Assembly: GCA_035304385.1 (NCBI GenBank)
Contig: DATGQD010000036.1
Location: 81,046 to 145,045, forward strand
Origin: ZC4RG29 sp035304385
GTDB taxonomy: Bacteria > Bacteroidota > Bacteroidia > Cytophagales > Cyclobacteriaceae
Direction of reading: 5' to 3'
DNA length: 64,000 nt
Shown here: piece after piece, positions 7,647-16,025 of the stretch
How the letters are laid out: every line of letters begins with the position of its first letter
Numbering within the stretch: the first letter of the stretch is position 1
Translations under genes and position numbers: made by a program
Notes under the pieces: generated by a model
Seen by the model: the letters and a program-made list of their open reading frames with translations, nothing else
What the model was told of the DNA's origin: nothing
Database searches by the model: none

Positions 7647-10265
7647 ATGTCCTTCGAGTTGTCGCGGAAAAAGGATCTCACTTCGCTGTTTGCGGGCCTG
7701 GCAGTAATCAGTTCTTTTCCCTTTTTATTCATCTTTCCTGCCGATCCTCCCCTTCTCAGGATTGCCACCGGCATCTTCTTCGTTATCTGCGCCGTAACCT
7801 TCTGGCTCAACCAAAAAGGCCGGCACTTCATCGCGAAACATCTGCTCTTCCTGAGCGCCAACGTCTACTTATTCATTACTGCCTCGGCGTTCGGGCGTTC
7901 GGCCGGTGAACAACTCCTGTTCGTCCCGGTAATCTTCGGCGCGGTGCTGATCTACGACTTCACTGAAAAACGAAGTCTAATCTTTTCCATTGCCTTTTCG
8001 CTGCTGTGTTTGCTCACACTGGAATTGACCAACTACAGCCTGCTTGAGGTAGGCCTCTCCCCCTCGGAACAGCTTGGATATTACTACGGGAACATCGCGC
8101 TCACGTTTATCCTCTCGGTAATCGCCGCATTGTTCTATTTCATGTTGTACGCGCGGCAGAACATGAAGAATGAACAGATCATCGGTACTTCGCGCGAATC
8201 CGAAAGGATTATAGCGTATTTCGCTACGAGCCTTTACGGCAAGAACACCGTGGAAGAAATTCTCTGGGACGTTGCCAAGAACTGCATGTCGCAGTTGGAG
8301 TTCGAAGACTGCGTTATTTACCTGGTCAATGAGAAAACGAATGTGCTGGAACAAAAAGCAGCGTTCGGACCCAAGAATCCCGATGCCTTTGAGATCGCCA
8401 ACGCCATCACCATCCCGATGGGAAAGGGTATCGTAGGCACGGTGGCGCAAACCGGCGTACCGGAAGTCATCAACGATACATCAAAAGACGCGCGTTATAT
8501 CGTCGACGACGAACGACGCTTCTCCGAGATCACAGTACCCATCGTATATGAGAATAAGGTAATCGGTGTAATCGACTCGGAGCATTCCAAAAAAAACTTT
8601 TTCACCGATACCCACCTTCGCATTCTCACCATTATCGCTGCGTTGTGTTCGAACAAGATTGTCAAGGCCCGGGCGGAAGAGGAGATCGTACAGGCGACGA
8701 TCGCACGGTTGGAAGCCGAGAAGATACGGGAGGTGGATCGACTGAAGTCGCAGTTTTACGCACACCTGTCGCACGAGTTCAGAACACCGCTCACACTGAT
8801 TCTGGGACCGCTCGAGGAAATGATACGCAAGACGGGGTCAGATTCCGAATTGGAGCAGCTACGGATAATGCGATCCAACGGGCAGCGGCTGCTTCAATTG
8901 ATCAACGACCTGATGGAATTGTCGCGTCTCAACGACGGCGTACTGAATCTTGAGTTGGCGAGAGGCGACATAACTTCCCTGGTTCGGACGACCACGACGA
9001 GTTTCCATTCACTCGCTAATCAGAAGCAACTCGAAATTAATCTTTCCATCCCCGTCGAACCGTTCAATATGGCCTTCGACGCAACCAAGGTCGAAACGAT
9101 CCTGATCAACCTGATATCGAACATTATCAAGTTCAGCCCCCCCGCAGGCACCATAGACGTGCGCACCGGTATGTCGTCGGGATACTTTACGGTTGCTGTG
9201 ACGAATAGTGCATTGCATATACCTCCAGGACAGCTGGAAACGATCTTTGAACGAAAGCCCTCCCAGGGGGAGACCAACGGCACGGAGGGCCGCGCACATC
9301 ATGGGATTGGCCTCGCACTGTCGAAGGAACTGGCGGTTATTCATGGCGGCACCATCCATATAACATCCGATCACGACGGTACCCGTTTCACCTTGTCGCT
9401 ACCCGCCGCGCTGCACGTGCCGGGCGCCGCACCCGTACAACCCGTTCCGGAAGCAACTTCCGGCGCGCCGTACGATATCGATATGGAGCCCTACAACGAG
9501 AGCAAGCGACCGGTGGTGCTGATCGTGGAAGACAGTGACCAGCTGAGGCTGTTCCTGCGACGGATATTGGAAGACGACTTTGAGCTGGATGAAGCCTCGA
9601 ATGGCAAGGAAGGCCTTATGAAGTGTGCTGAAATCGTTCCTGATCTGGTGATCACGGACATTATGATGCCGGAAATGGATGGCCTCGAATTGTGTCGCCG
9701 TTTGCGGGAGTCGCAGGTAACCAGCCATGTGCCTGTGCTGATGCTCACCGCCCTGGCCGATCTGGACAGCAAGCTTGAAGGCCTTCAGACCGGGGCAGAC
9801 TATTACCTCGCCAAACCCTTCGAACCGCGCGAACTGTTGACCGCATCCAATAACCTGATTTCCCAACGCCGCAGGCTCCGTGAACATTTTGGCCGCAAGA
9901 TCATGCTCAAATCCCAGCAATGGGACAATCTGAACGCCGACGAAATCTTCCTTCAGAAATTGGTCACATTGGTCGAAAACCACCTTTCCGATACCGATTT
10001 CTCCGTTGAACACCTTCAAAAAGAGCTTGGCATCAGTCGAATGCAGCTCCATCGGAAGCTCAAGGCGCTAACGGATAAGTCGGCGACGGAATTTATCAGA
10101 AGCATCCGGTTGAAGATTGCGGCGGAAAAACTTCAGGCAGGCCAGGATAACGTGTCGCAAATAGCCTATCAGGTCGGCTTTAACAGCCTTTCGTACTTCA
10201 CCAAATGTTTTAAAGAGCAGTTTGGGGTTATTCCGTCGGCCTATGCGGCGAAGGGAATTGAATAG
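7647..10265 (+). CDS. Hybrid sensor kinase / response regulator with AraC DNA-binding domain
   Basis: This 872-residue protein combines sensor, kinase, receiver and DNA-binding domain, so it is a one-protein two-component system. Residues 1-175 hold five or six membrane helices, 185-340 a GAF domain, and about 365-440 a HisKA domain with SHEFRTPL (His376). A HATPase domain follows to about 590, then a receiver with ITDIMMPEMDG (Asp671) and a C-terminal AraC helix-turn-helix pair (about 770-872). The membrane sensor differs from the two-component propeller sensors of classic HTCS proteins. The ATP-binding G1 box is degenerate: where DxGxGI is expected the sequence reads NSALHI, while the later G2 motif GIGLALS is intact. 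The gene is monocistronic, divergent from ftsK. Its signal and targets are unknown. Confidence 0.92.
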   Translation: MSFELSRKKDLTSLFAGLAVISSFPFLFIFPADPPLLRIATGIFFVICAVTFWLNQKGRHFIAKHLLFLSANVYLFITASAFGRSAGEQLLFVPVIFGAVLIYDFTEKRSLIFSIAFSLLCLLTLELTNYSLLEVGLSPSEQLGYYYGNIALTFILSVIAALFYFMLYARQNMKNEQIIGTSRESERIIAYFATSLYGKNTVEEILWDVAKNCMSQLEFEDCVIYLVNEKTNVLEQKAAFGPKNPDAFEIANAITIPMGKGIVGTVAQTGVPEVINDTSKDARYIVDDERRFSEITVPIVYENKVIGVIDSEHSKKNFFTDTHLRILTIIAALCSNKIVKARAEEEIVQATIARLEAEKIREVDRLKSQFYAHLSHEFRTPLTLILGPLEEMIRKTGSDSELEQLRIMRSNGQRLLQLINDLMELSRLNDGVLNLELARGDITSLVRTTTTSFHSLANQKQLEINLSIPVEPFNMAFDATKVETILINLISNIIKFSPPAGTIDVRTGMSSGYFTVAVTNSALHIPPGQLETIFERKPSQGETNGTEGRAHHGIGLALSKELAVIHGGTIHITSDHDGTRFTLSLPAALHVPGAAPVQPVPEATSGAPYDIDMEPYNESKRPVVLIVEDSDQLRLFLRRILEDDFELDEASNGKEGLMKCAEIVPDLVITDIMMPEMDGLELCRRLRESQVTSHVPVLMLTALADLDSKLEGLQTGADYYLAKPFEPRELLTASNNLISQRRRLREHFGRKIMLKSQQWDNLNADEIFLQKLVTLVENHLSDTDFSVEHLQKELGISRMQLHRKLKALTDKSATEFIRSIRLKIAAEKLQAGQDNVSQIAYQVGFNSLSYFTKCFKEQFGVIPSAYAAKGIE

Positions 10266-10627
10266 CGGGAAAAGAAGAAGAGACAGGGGGCATGTTACAG
10301 GTGTGTCAATAGTTGTTACAACCGTTATATAGATGATTTCAAGAAAGTTACGACCTTTAATCCATGAGGATTCGGGGGGTTGTGGGTTTGTGTTTCTATT
10401 TTAGCTACAAGGTTTTAAGGAAATAGAGACTTAATCATTAGGGATAATCATTAGGTTTTAATCTTGAACAGATCCACCTGCCCGATCCTCTTTTCTCCCT
10501 CCCTGTCTTGAAATCCGCTATTTTGGCGAAATTTGGCCCCTTTAGGCCGCGAACGGTTCTTTATTCGATTCAGGTGCGTACTTTTACGCCTATCCAGAAC
10601 GCATACTTTTTAACTTACTGATTCACC
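10266..10627. other. Intergenic region without a supported gene
   Basis: These 362 bases separate the hybrid kinase from a lipoprotein gene. I found no open frame above about 25 codons and no clear hairpin terminator. The last 120 bases are AT-richer and contain TATTTTGG near 10520, one base short of a Bacteroidota -7 box, so a promoter for the lipoprotein gene is plausible but not shown. Confidence 0.5.
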
Positions 10628-11089
10628 ATGAAGCTGCGATTGCTTTTGCTCGCAGGTGCATTTTTCGTAGCCTGCGGCCTTTTATCCTGTTCTGACGACG
10701 AAGAGAGGGCTCCGCTGGAAGGCGTATGGCAGGGTACGTCTGCCCACGCCAAGTTCACGCCCCAGGGATCGCCGGTCGCCGTCTATGATGAAGCGCTACC
10801 TGACTTCACCCCTCTTATCGAGTTCCGCGAAGACGGAAGCGCCTCGGTGGACGTTGACGGCACCGTCACCAACGGTACCTGGCAGTACACTGATGGCAAC
10901 AATAAAGTCGTTGCAAACGTCGACTTGCAGAACGATTTTTTCGGTACGTCTGAAACCTTCACGATCAAGAGCCTTACCAATAGTTCGCTGGTTCTTGAGT
11001 TCCTCAAGGAAGGAGAAGTTGACATTCCGGATTTCGGGCCCCTTGACGGCAAGCTGGTCCTCACGATGAACTTCACCCGCGTCGAATAG
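10628..11089 (+). CDS. Lipocalin-like surface lipoprotein, function unknown
   Basis: A 153-residue lipoprotein. The signal peptide ends in the lipobox LLSC with the lipid cysteine at residue 21. The next residues are SDDEE, an acidic stretch like the lipoprotein export signal that sends Bacteroidota lipoproteins to the cell surface. The rest is a small beta-rich domain with EGVWQGTS, FREDGSASVDVDGTVTNGTW and LVLTMNFTR, a pattern seen in lipocalin-like lipoproteins of this phylum. No ligand can be inferred. The gene stands alone and converges with pyrD 8 bases downstream. Confidence 0.8.
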   Translation: MKLRLLLLAGAFFVACGLLSCSDDEERAPLEGVWQGTSAHAKFTPQGSPVAVYDEALPDFTPLIEFREDGSASVDVDGTVTNGTWQYTDGNNKVVANVDLQNDFFGTSETFTIKSLTNSSLVLEFLKEGEVDIPDFGPLDGKLVLTMNFTRVE

Positions 11090-11097
11090 GACCGTCG

Positions 11098-12153
11098 CTA
11101 GCCTTGCATAGGCATGGCGTTACCCATGTCCGAAAGGATCTTTCTATTGATGCGGCGAACGAACCCGGGCCCTTCATAGATGAACCCGGTGTATACCTGG
11201 ATAAGGTCTGCGCCGGACCGGAGTCTCTCCAGCGCATCATCGGCAGACAGTATTCCGCCGCACCCAATGATCAGGAAGTCCGGGCCAAGCTGACGCCGCA
11301 GATACGCGACAACCTCATTGGCGCGCTGTCGCAGCGGTGCACCACTGAGGCCGCCGGTGCCTATCTTCTCCACCTCAGCAGGGGGTGTCGAAAGCCCTTC
11401 GCGTGAGATGGTGGTATTGGTCGCAATGACACCGTCGGCGTGCGATTCTCTCAGGATGGCGACAACGTCGTCCAGCTGTTCATCTGAAAGATCGGGGGCA
11501 ATTTTCAGAAGTACCGGCCGGGGTACCTCGCGGCGCAAACTCAGTTGTTTGATCGCTCCAAGCAATTGGCTCAGCGGTTCACGTTCCTGAAGCTGACGCA
11601 GACCCGGGGTGTTGGGCGAACTCACGTTCACAACAAAATAATCCACATACGGGTAGAGTGTGTTAAAGCACTCCACATAGTCGCTGAGGGCTTCTTCGTT
11701 GGCCGTGGATTTATTTCGTCCGATGTTGCCCCCGACTATCACATTTGACTTGCGTCGCGCCAACCGCTCCCCAGCGGCAGTGGCCCCGTCGTTATTGAAC
11801 CCCATTCGGTTGATCAGCGCCCTATCGGCCGGAAGCCGGAACAGGCGCGGCTTTTCATTGCCGGGCTGAGGCCGGGGTGTTACGGTACCGATCTCGATAA
11901 AACCAAAGCCGAAGGCCGATAATTGATCCACGGCTTTTGCATCCTTATCGAACCCTGCGGCCAGGCCCACCGGGTTCCTGAAGGTTAGTCCCATTAACGT
12001 ACGTTCAAGGCGTTTATCGCGGACATCAAATAAATATCGGAGCAGCCTGCCAAAACCCGGCAGTTTACCCGTAAATTGGAGTAAGCGGAACGTGGTGTGG
12101 TGTATCTTCTCCGCATCCAGGAGAAATAGCAGCGGACGGATAAGTTTGTACAT
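11098..12153 (-). CDS. pyrD: Dihydroorotate dehydrogenase (quinone), class 2
   Basis: PyrD class 2 oxidises dihydroorotate to orotate and passes electrons via FMN to the quinone pool at the inner membrane. The N-terminal helices MYKLIRPLLFLLDAEKIHH are typical of the membrane-associated class 2 enzyme. For that reason I start at ATG 12153 and not six codons upstream; the product is 351 residues. Conserved parts include NPVGLAAGFDKD, FGFIEIGTVTPRPQPGN, NRMGFNNDG, the catalytic Ser region NVSSPNTPGLR and the phosphate-binding GCGGI. The gene is divergent from a small beta-barrel gene. Confidence 0.95.
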   Translation of the reverse strand: MYKLIRPLLFLLDAEKIHHTTFRLLQFTGKLPGFGRLLRYLFDVRDKRLERTLMGLTFRNPVGLAAGFDKDAKAVDQLSAFGFGFIEIGTVTPRPQPGNEKPRLFRLPADRALINRMGFNNDGATAAGERLARRKSNVIVGGNIGRNKSTANEEALSDYVECFNTLYPYVDYFVVNVSSPNTPGLRQLQEREPLSQLLGAIKQLSLRREVPRPVLLKIAPDLSDEQLDDVVAILRESHADGVIATNTTISREGLSTPPAEVEKIGTGGLSGAPLRQRANEVVAYLRRQLGPDFLIIGCGGILSADDALERLRSGADLIQVYTGFIYEGPGFVRRINRKILSDMGNAMPMQG

Positions 12154-12185
12154 GCGGACCCAAAGATACAATCTATCGGGGAGGG

Positions 12186-12218
12186 TTGAATATTTGTCGA
12201 AATTTGTCGTACAATTGC
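12186..12218 (+). promoter_or_regulatory. Candidate Bacteroidota-type promoter of the beta-barrel gene
   Basis: TTG at 12186-12188 is followed after 21 bases by TACAATTGC at 12210-12218, one mismatch from the TAnnTTTGC -7 consensus. Transcription would begin near 12225, leaving about 15 bases before the ATG at 12241. Confidence 0.4.
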
Positions 12219-12240
12219 AGGAATTTTAAAAACACATACA

Positions 12241-12741
12241 ATGAAAAAGGTACTATTTACAGTATTGCTCGCAACGGTGGTATCGTTAACCGCGTCCGCA
12301 CAAACACGTGTCGGCGGTTTGCTGGGTTATGGATCCGAGATCGAGAGTCTCGCGCTCGGTGCAGTCGGGGAATTCATGATCAAGGAAAATATGGGAATCT
12401 CCCCGCAAGTGGTGTTCTTTTTTGGCAAGAAGCAAGGCGACGTCAAGTCATCCATGTGGGAGATCAATGGTAACTTCAACTACTATTTCCTGCAAGAAAA
12501 TATTGACCTGTACGGTATTCTCGGACTCAACATCGCTAGCTATAAGGTAAAATACGACGGTCCGGCGTTAGCCGGATTTTCAGCCAGTGCGTCCGATACG
12601 GAAATAGGGCTTAATCTCGGGCTGGGTGCGAACTTCCCTGTTAGCAATGACAGCATACTACCTTTTGCGGAATTGAAATATGTGATAAGCGACTTCGATC
12701 AGTTGGCCATTTTTGCCGGGGTGAAATTTATTCTTCCGTAG
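12241..12741 (+). CDS. Small outer membrane beta-barrel protein
   Basis: A 166-residue protein with a signal peptide cleaved after TASA (residues 1-20). Alternating amphipathic strands follow, each beginning or ending with aromatic residues, as in eight-stranded OmpX/OmpW-like barrels. Recognisable strands include VGGLLGYGSEIESLALGA, WEINGNFNYYFLQEN and YGILGLNIASYKVKY. The last strand, FDQLAIFAGVKFILP, is short and hydrophobic and ends the protein close to an aromatic/hydrophobic terminus, as barrels do. The role is unknown; it may be structural. A hairpin terminator follows the stop codon. Confidence 0.8.
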   Translation: MKKVLFTVLLATVVSLTASAQTRVGGLLGYGSEIESLALGAVGEFMIKENMGISPQVVFFFGKKQGDVKSSMWEINGNFNYYFLQENIDLYGILGLNIASYKVKYDGPALAGFSASASDTEIGLNLGLGANFPVSNDSILPFAELKYVISDFDQLAIFAGVKFILP

Positions 12742-12769
12742 GCTGTAGGCTGGCTAAGACATCATAATG

Positions 12770-12803
12770 AGGGGCAGGGGGACATTCTCTGCCCTTTATT
12801 TTT
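12770..12803 (+). terminator. Intrinsic terminator after the beta-barrel gene
   Basis: AGGGGCAG at 12770-12777 pairs with CTGCCCTT at 12789-12796 (one G-U pair), with an 11-base loop, and is followed by the T-rich run TTATTTTTC. It lies 30 bases after the stop codon and also faces the convergent DUF4136 gene. Confidence 0.7.
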
Positions 12804-12808
12804 CTCCC

Positions 12809-13345
12809 TTATTCTCCCATTCTCCTGGGAAATTTCCTCAGCGCTTTCGCAATCAGCCCCGCCAGTGCCCGCCGGACCTGACCCGGATGCATATTGGCCG
12901 TCCCCTCAGCTTCCCAGATTATTTTCTTTGATTTTCCTCTGTACACCTGGAGTACAACCAAACCTTCCTGGTACGACTGCGTCCAATAGCGCGACTGATC
13001 CATTCTCGCCGGATCATCAGCAGGCGTTCCTCCCAGCCTGCCCAGATCGTCGTTGCGTGTGATGTTGTATGAACCGGCAACATAGTCGACCGTAAAGTCC
13101 GCAGCAGAATCTTCCGTAAAGACATAACCCCGCGGCTCCAACTCGTGCCGGACGAACTCCTTCACCCAATTATAAAAAGCCTCCGCTGATATGGAAGTGT
13201 CTTCACCTGTAAGGGTGAGTTCCCCCTTCGCGACAGTGAAAGTGCTTAGCCCGCGGAAGTCTGCCTTGTCGAAATCCGATACCTCGACCTTCTGCCCCAA
13301 CAGACTTGTTGGCATCATCAAGGCAAAAAACACACACACTTTCAT
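12809..13345 (-). CDS. DUF4136 domain protein, exported
   Basis: A 178-residue protein when started at ATG 13345, which gives a compact signal peptide (MKVCVFFALMMPTSLLGQ); the frame is open upstream but those residues are not signal-like. The mature part begins with VSDFDKADFRGLSTFTV, has ADFTVDYVAGSYNITRN, and ends in a strand that reads GLVVLQVYRGKSKKIIWEA. This order matches DUF4136, a family of periplasmic or lipid-anchored proteins of unknown function. No lipobox cysteine is present at the cleavage site. It converges with the beta-barrel gene and lies downstream of xerD on the same strand. Confidence 0.8.
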   Translation of the reverse strand: MKVCVFFALMMPTSLLGQKVEVSDFDKADFRGLSTFTVAKGELTLTGEDTSISAEAFYNWVKEFVRHELEPRGYVFTEDSAADFTVDYVAGSYNITRNDDLGRLGGTPADDPARMDQSRYWTQSYQEGLVVLQVYRGKSKKIIWEAEGTANMHPGQVRRALAGLIAKALRKFPRRMGE

Positions 13346-13471
13346 ACGCCCCGGCATATATGAAGGTACCGATTTCATATGGCATCGACAAGCCAGGTGG
13401 TTCGGCAAGATTGGGAGCGATATGGGGGTTTCAGGTTTACGAAAAGTAACGCGTGGGTATGCGTCTGCGTA

Positions 13472-14395
13472 TCACCGCTTTCTGTCCCTGGGATGATATT
13501 CCCGCACAACCTGCTTCAGGTAATCCTTGTCGAGGTGGGTATATATTTCCGTGGTGGTAATTGATTCATGGCCGAGCATTTCCTGAACAGCGCGCAGGTC
13601 AGCGCCACCTTCAATAAGGTGTGTAGCGAAAGAATGCCGGAACGTGTGCGGGCTGATCTTCTTTTTCAATCCGACAACCGCAGCGAGATTGCGGATAATC
13701 GTAAACACCATCACACGACTCATCCCGCGGCCGTTTCGGTTAAGGAAAACCCAGGCCTCATGACCCTTTTGTGGCGGCTTATGAGGCGCACGGCCCCGCA
13801 CCTCCTCTATATATATACGCATAAATTTTGCCGCTTCCCGGCCCACGGGCACAAGTCGCTCTTTATTGCCCTTCCCTACAACACGAAGCAGGCCCGCGTC
13901 AGGATGAAAATTATTCAGCTGCAGCGTTATCAGCTCCGATACCCGCAGGCCCGAACTATACAACACTTCAAGCATAGCCCGATTGCGTGTGCCTTCCGGC
14001 GTAGACAAGTCAATAGCTTCAAGCATTCGAACGATCTCGTGATAGTCCAGAGGCTCTGGCAGCTTCCGTCCCAGGCGTGGCCCTTCGATAAGATCTGTCG
14101 GGTTCCGGGAGAGCAGTTCTTCGTCTACCAGGTATCGGCAAAATGACTTTAACCCTGAAAGGATCCTGGCCTGGCTACTTGCACCGATTCCCATTTCATT
14201 GAGAAACTGCAGAAAATCCCTGACGTCGCCTGGCTCGAGCGTAAGCGGCGTCAGGGCCGGCCGGCGTGATCGGGCGAACTGTTTCAGCAAACCCACATCA
14301 TGAAGGTATGCGTCTACCGAGTTCGCAGCGAGCGAGCGCTCTATCCTCAGGAAATCGCCGAAATGCTTAATATGAACGTCCCAAACCTGATCCAT
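13472..14395 (-). CDS. xerD: Tyrosine recombinase XerD
   Basis: XerD with XerC resolves chromosome dimers at dif under FtsK control. The 307-residue protein has an N-terminal SAM-like core-binding domain (1-105) and a C-terminal catalytic domain. The catalytic set is complete: Arg in SSGLRVSEL, Lys in VVGKGNKERLVP, HxxR in HTFRHSFATH, His in LGHESITTTEIYTH and the nucleophile Tyr in that last motif. Length and the N-terminal FGDFLRIERSLAANSVDAY fit housekeeping XerD, not an integrase of a mobile element; no att-like repeats or cargo genes are next to it. It is divergent from aroQ. Confidence 0.93.
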   Translation of the reverse strand: MDQVWDVHIKHFGDFLRIERSLAANSVDAYLHDVGLLKQFARSRRPALTPLTLEPGDVRDFLQFLNEMGIGASSQARILSGLKSFCRYLVDEELLSRNPTDLIEGPRLGRKLPEPLDYHEIVRMLEAIDLSTPEGTRNRAMLEVLYSSGLRVSELITLQLNNFHPDAGLLRVVGKGNKERLVPVGREAAKFMRIYIEEVRGRAPHKPPQKGHEAWVFLNRNGRGMSRVMVFTIIRNLAAVVGLKKKISPHTFRHSFATHLIEGGADLRAVQEMLGHESITTTEIYTHLDKDYLKQVVREYHPRDRKR

Positions 14396-14505
14396 ATTCG
14401 GCTCTAAAGTTGCAAATTAATCCGTCATCGACGTTCCATTTCCCTGTGACGACCGCGGCCGGAAAAATGACTAAATTGGCCCCACGTAAAAAAGCCAGGC
14501 GTCAG

Positions 14506-14937
14506 ATGAAGATCCAGATCATAAACGGACCCAACCTCAACCTGCTCGGAAAACGCGAACCCGACGTGTATGGAAAACAATCCTTTGATGCTTTCCTGGA
14601 TACACTGAAAACCCGGTTCGCTCCTGCTGAGATACAATATTTTCAATCCAACCTCGAAGGCGAACTGGTGAACAAGATACAGGAGGTAGGATTTAGTTAT
14701 GATGGTATTATTCTCAACGCCGGCGCCTACACGCATACATCGATAGCGATACACGACGCCATCGGGGCAATTAACACGCCCGTCATTGAAGTACACATCT
14801 CAAATGTCTACGCACGGGAAGAGTTCCGGCACAAGAGCGTCATTACCTCGAAGTGCGTGGGTATCATTTCAGGATTCGGACTGGAGAGCTATTCCCTCGC
14901 CCTCACCTACTTCATGCACAAACTCCAGGAGACATGA
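14506..14937 (+). CDS. aroQ: 3-dehydroquinate dehydratase, type II
   Basis: AroQ catalyses the third step of the shikimate pathway, dehydrating 3-dehydroquinate. I start at ATG 14506, since MKIQIINGPNLNLLGKRE is the conserved N-terminus of type II enzymes; the frame is open for 32 codons before that but without similarity. The product is 143 residues, the family's normal size. Motifs include the lid loop with Tyr (EPDVYG), NAGAYTHTSIAIHDA and EVHISNVYAREEFRHKS with the catalytic His. It forms a dodecamer in known members. The marC-like and rnhA genes follow on the same strand. Confidence 0.96.
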   Translation: MKIQIINGPNLNLLGKREPDVYGKQSFDAFLDTLKTRFAPAEIQYFQSNLEGELVNKIQEVGFSYDGIILNAGAYTHTSIAIHDAIGAINTPVIEVHISNVYAREEFRHKSVITSKCVGIISGFGLESYSLALTYFMHKLQET

Positions 14938-14973
14938 ACCTGGTCGCGCAATACCATATAGCAACGCTCTTGT

Positions 14974-15543
14974 ATGCTTGACCTGAAGGAAATCTCTACC
15001 GTCACCCTAACATTGTTTTCAGTGATCGACGTATTGGGATCTGTCCCTATCATTATTGCCATCCGAAAGAGGGAAGGAGAAATCCACGAAGAAAAGACCA
15101 CGATCATCGCGGGTATACTGATGGTCGCTTTCTTCTATCTCGGCCAATCCATATTGGCGCTGTTCAGCCTTGACATTGCCTCCTTCGCTGTCGCCGGAGC
15201 CATCGTCATGTTTATCGTTGCGATGGAGATGATACTCGGCATTACGCTGATGAAAGACGATCCGGATGCACGCGGGTCAAGTTCGGTTGTTCCCTTGGCT
15301 TTCCCTTTGATTGCAGGAGCGGGCACACTAACCACGATCCTTACACTACGTTCGGTCTATTCGGAAATCAGCATCCTTATCGGTATTGTACTTAATCTGG
15401 TATTTGTGTACATCGTTCTTCGCTCATCTGCCTGGCTTGAGCGTGTAATCGGCAATTCGGGATTCGCGGTGTTACGACGCGTCTTTGGAATCATTCTGCT
15501 TGCCATCGCGGTGAAGATATTCAAATCGAACCTCGCATTATGA
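14974..15543 (+). CDS. MarC family integral membrane protein
   Basis: A 189-residue protein with six predicted membrane helices. It contains the MarC-family motifs SVIDVLGSVPIIIAI near the N-terminus and PLAFPLIAGAGTLTTIL in the middle, the two Pro-rich half-repeats of this family. MarC proteins are inner membrane proteins of unsettled function; the early link to multiple antibiotic resistance was not upheld. Its stop codon overlaps the rnhA start by 4 bases (ATGA), so the two are translationally coupled. It lies 36 bases after aroQ. Confidence 0.92.
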   Translation: MLDLKEISTVTLTLFSVIDVLGSVPIIIAIRKREGEIHEEKTTIIAGILMVAFFYLGQSILALFSLDIASFAVAGAIVMFIVAMEMILGITLMKDDPDARGSSSVVPLAFPLIAGAGTLTTILTLRSVYSEISILIGIVLNLVFVYIVLRSSAWLERVIGNSGFAVLRRVFGIILLAIAVKIFKSNLAL

Positions 15544-16004
15544 TTGAAATTTTTACGGACGGTGCCGCACAGGGAAATCCTGGCCCGGGAGGGTATGGTG
15601 TAATCATGCGTTACGGGGACCACTACCGTGAACTGTCGCGAGGTTACCGGCTCACGACGAACAACCGGATGGAACTGTTGGCCGTCATCGCTGCACTTGA
15701 AGCTCTGAAAAAAGAAGGCATCCCCGTCAGGATCTATTCGGATTCTGAATATGTAGTCAACGCGGTCAAGAAAGGGTGGCTTTGGAGTTGGGAACAAAAG
15801 GGATTTAAGAAGAAAGCCAACGTCGACTTATGGAAGCGATACATTCCGCTCCACAGAAAGTATAAACCGGAATTCGTATGGGTACGGGGCCATGCCGGGC
15901 ACCCCGAGAACGAACGATGCGATGCGTTGGCCGTAGCTGCCGCGCAGGGTGGCAATCTTTTGATCGACCACGAGTACGAAGCGCTAACAAAAAATCAGGA
16001 GTAA
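15540..16004 (+). CDS. rnhA: Ribonuclease HI
   Basis: RNase HI cuts the RNA strand of RNA-DNA hybrids, removing primers and R-loops. The 154-residue protein carries all four acidic catalytic residues: Asp in IFTDGAAQGNPG, Glu in NNRMELLAVIAALE, Asp in IYSDSEYVVNAV and the late Asp in NERCDALA. The basic handle region (WSWEQKGFKKKANVDLWKR) and the His loop GHAGHPENERCD are present, so this is the E. coli-like active type. It overlaps the end of the marC-like gene by 4 bases and converges with the saccharopine dehydrogenase-like gene. Confidence 0.96.
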   Translation: MIEIFTDGAAQGNPGPGGYGVIMRYGDHYRELSRGYRLTTNNRMELLAVIAALEALKKEGIPVRIYSDSEYVVNAVKKGWLWSWEQKGFKKKANVDLWKRYIPLHRKYKPEFVWVRGHAGHPENERCDALAVAAAQGGNLLIDHEYEALTKNQE

Positions 16005-16025
16005 ACAACAGCGCGAGACGGGCGC

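Noticed and set aside
9399..10052. 217-codon minus-strand open frame
   Set aside because: It is antisense to the receiver and AraC domains of the hybrid kinase.
13472..14395. Integrase of a mobile element
   Set aside because: Length, N-terminal domain and lack of att repeats or cargo fit housekeeping XerD.
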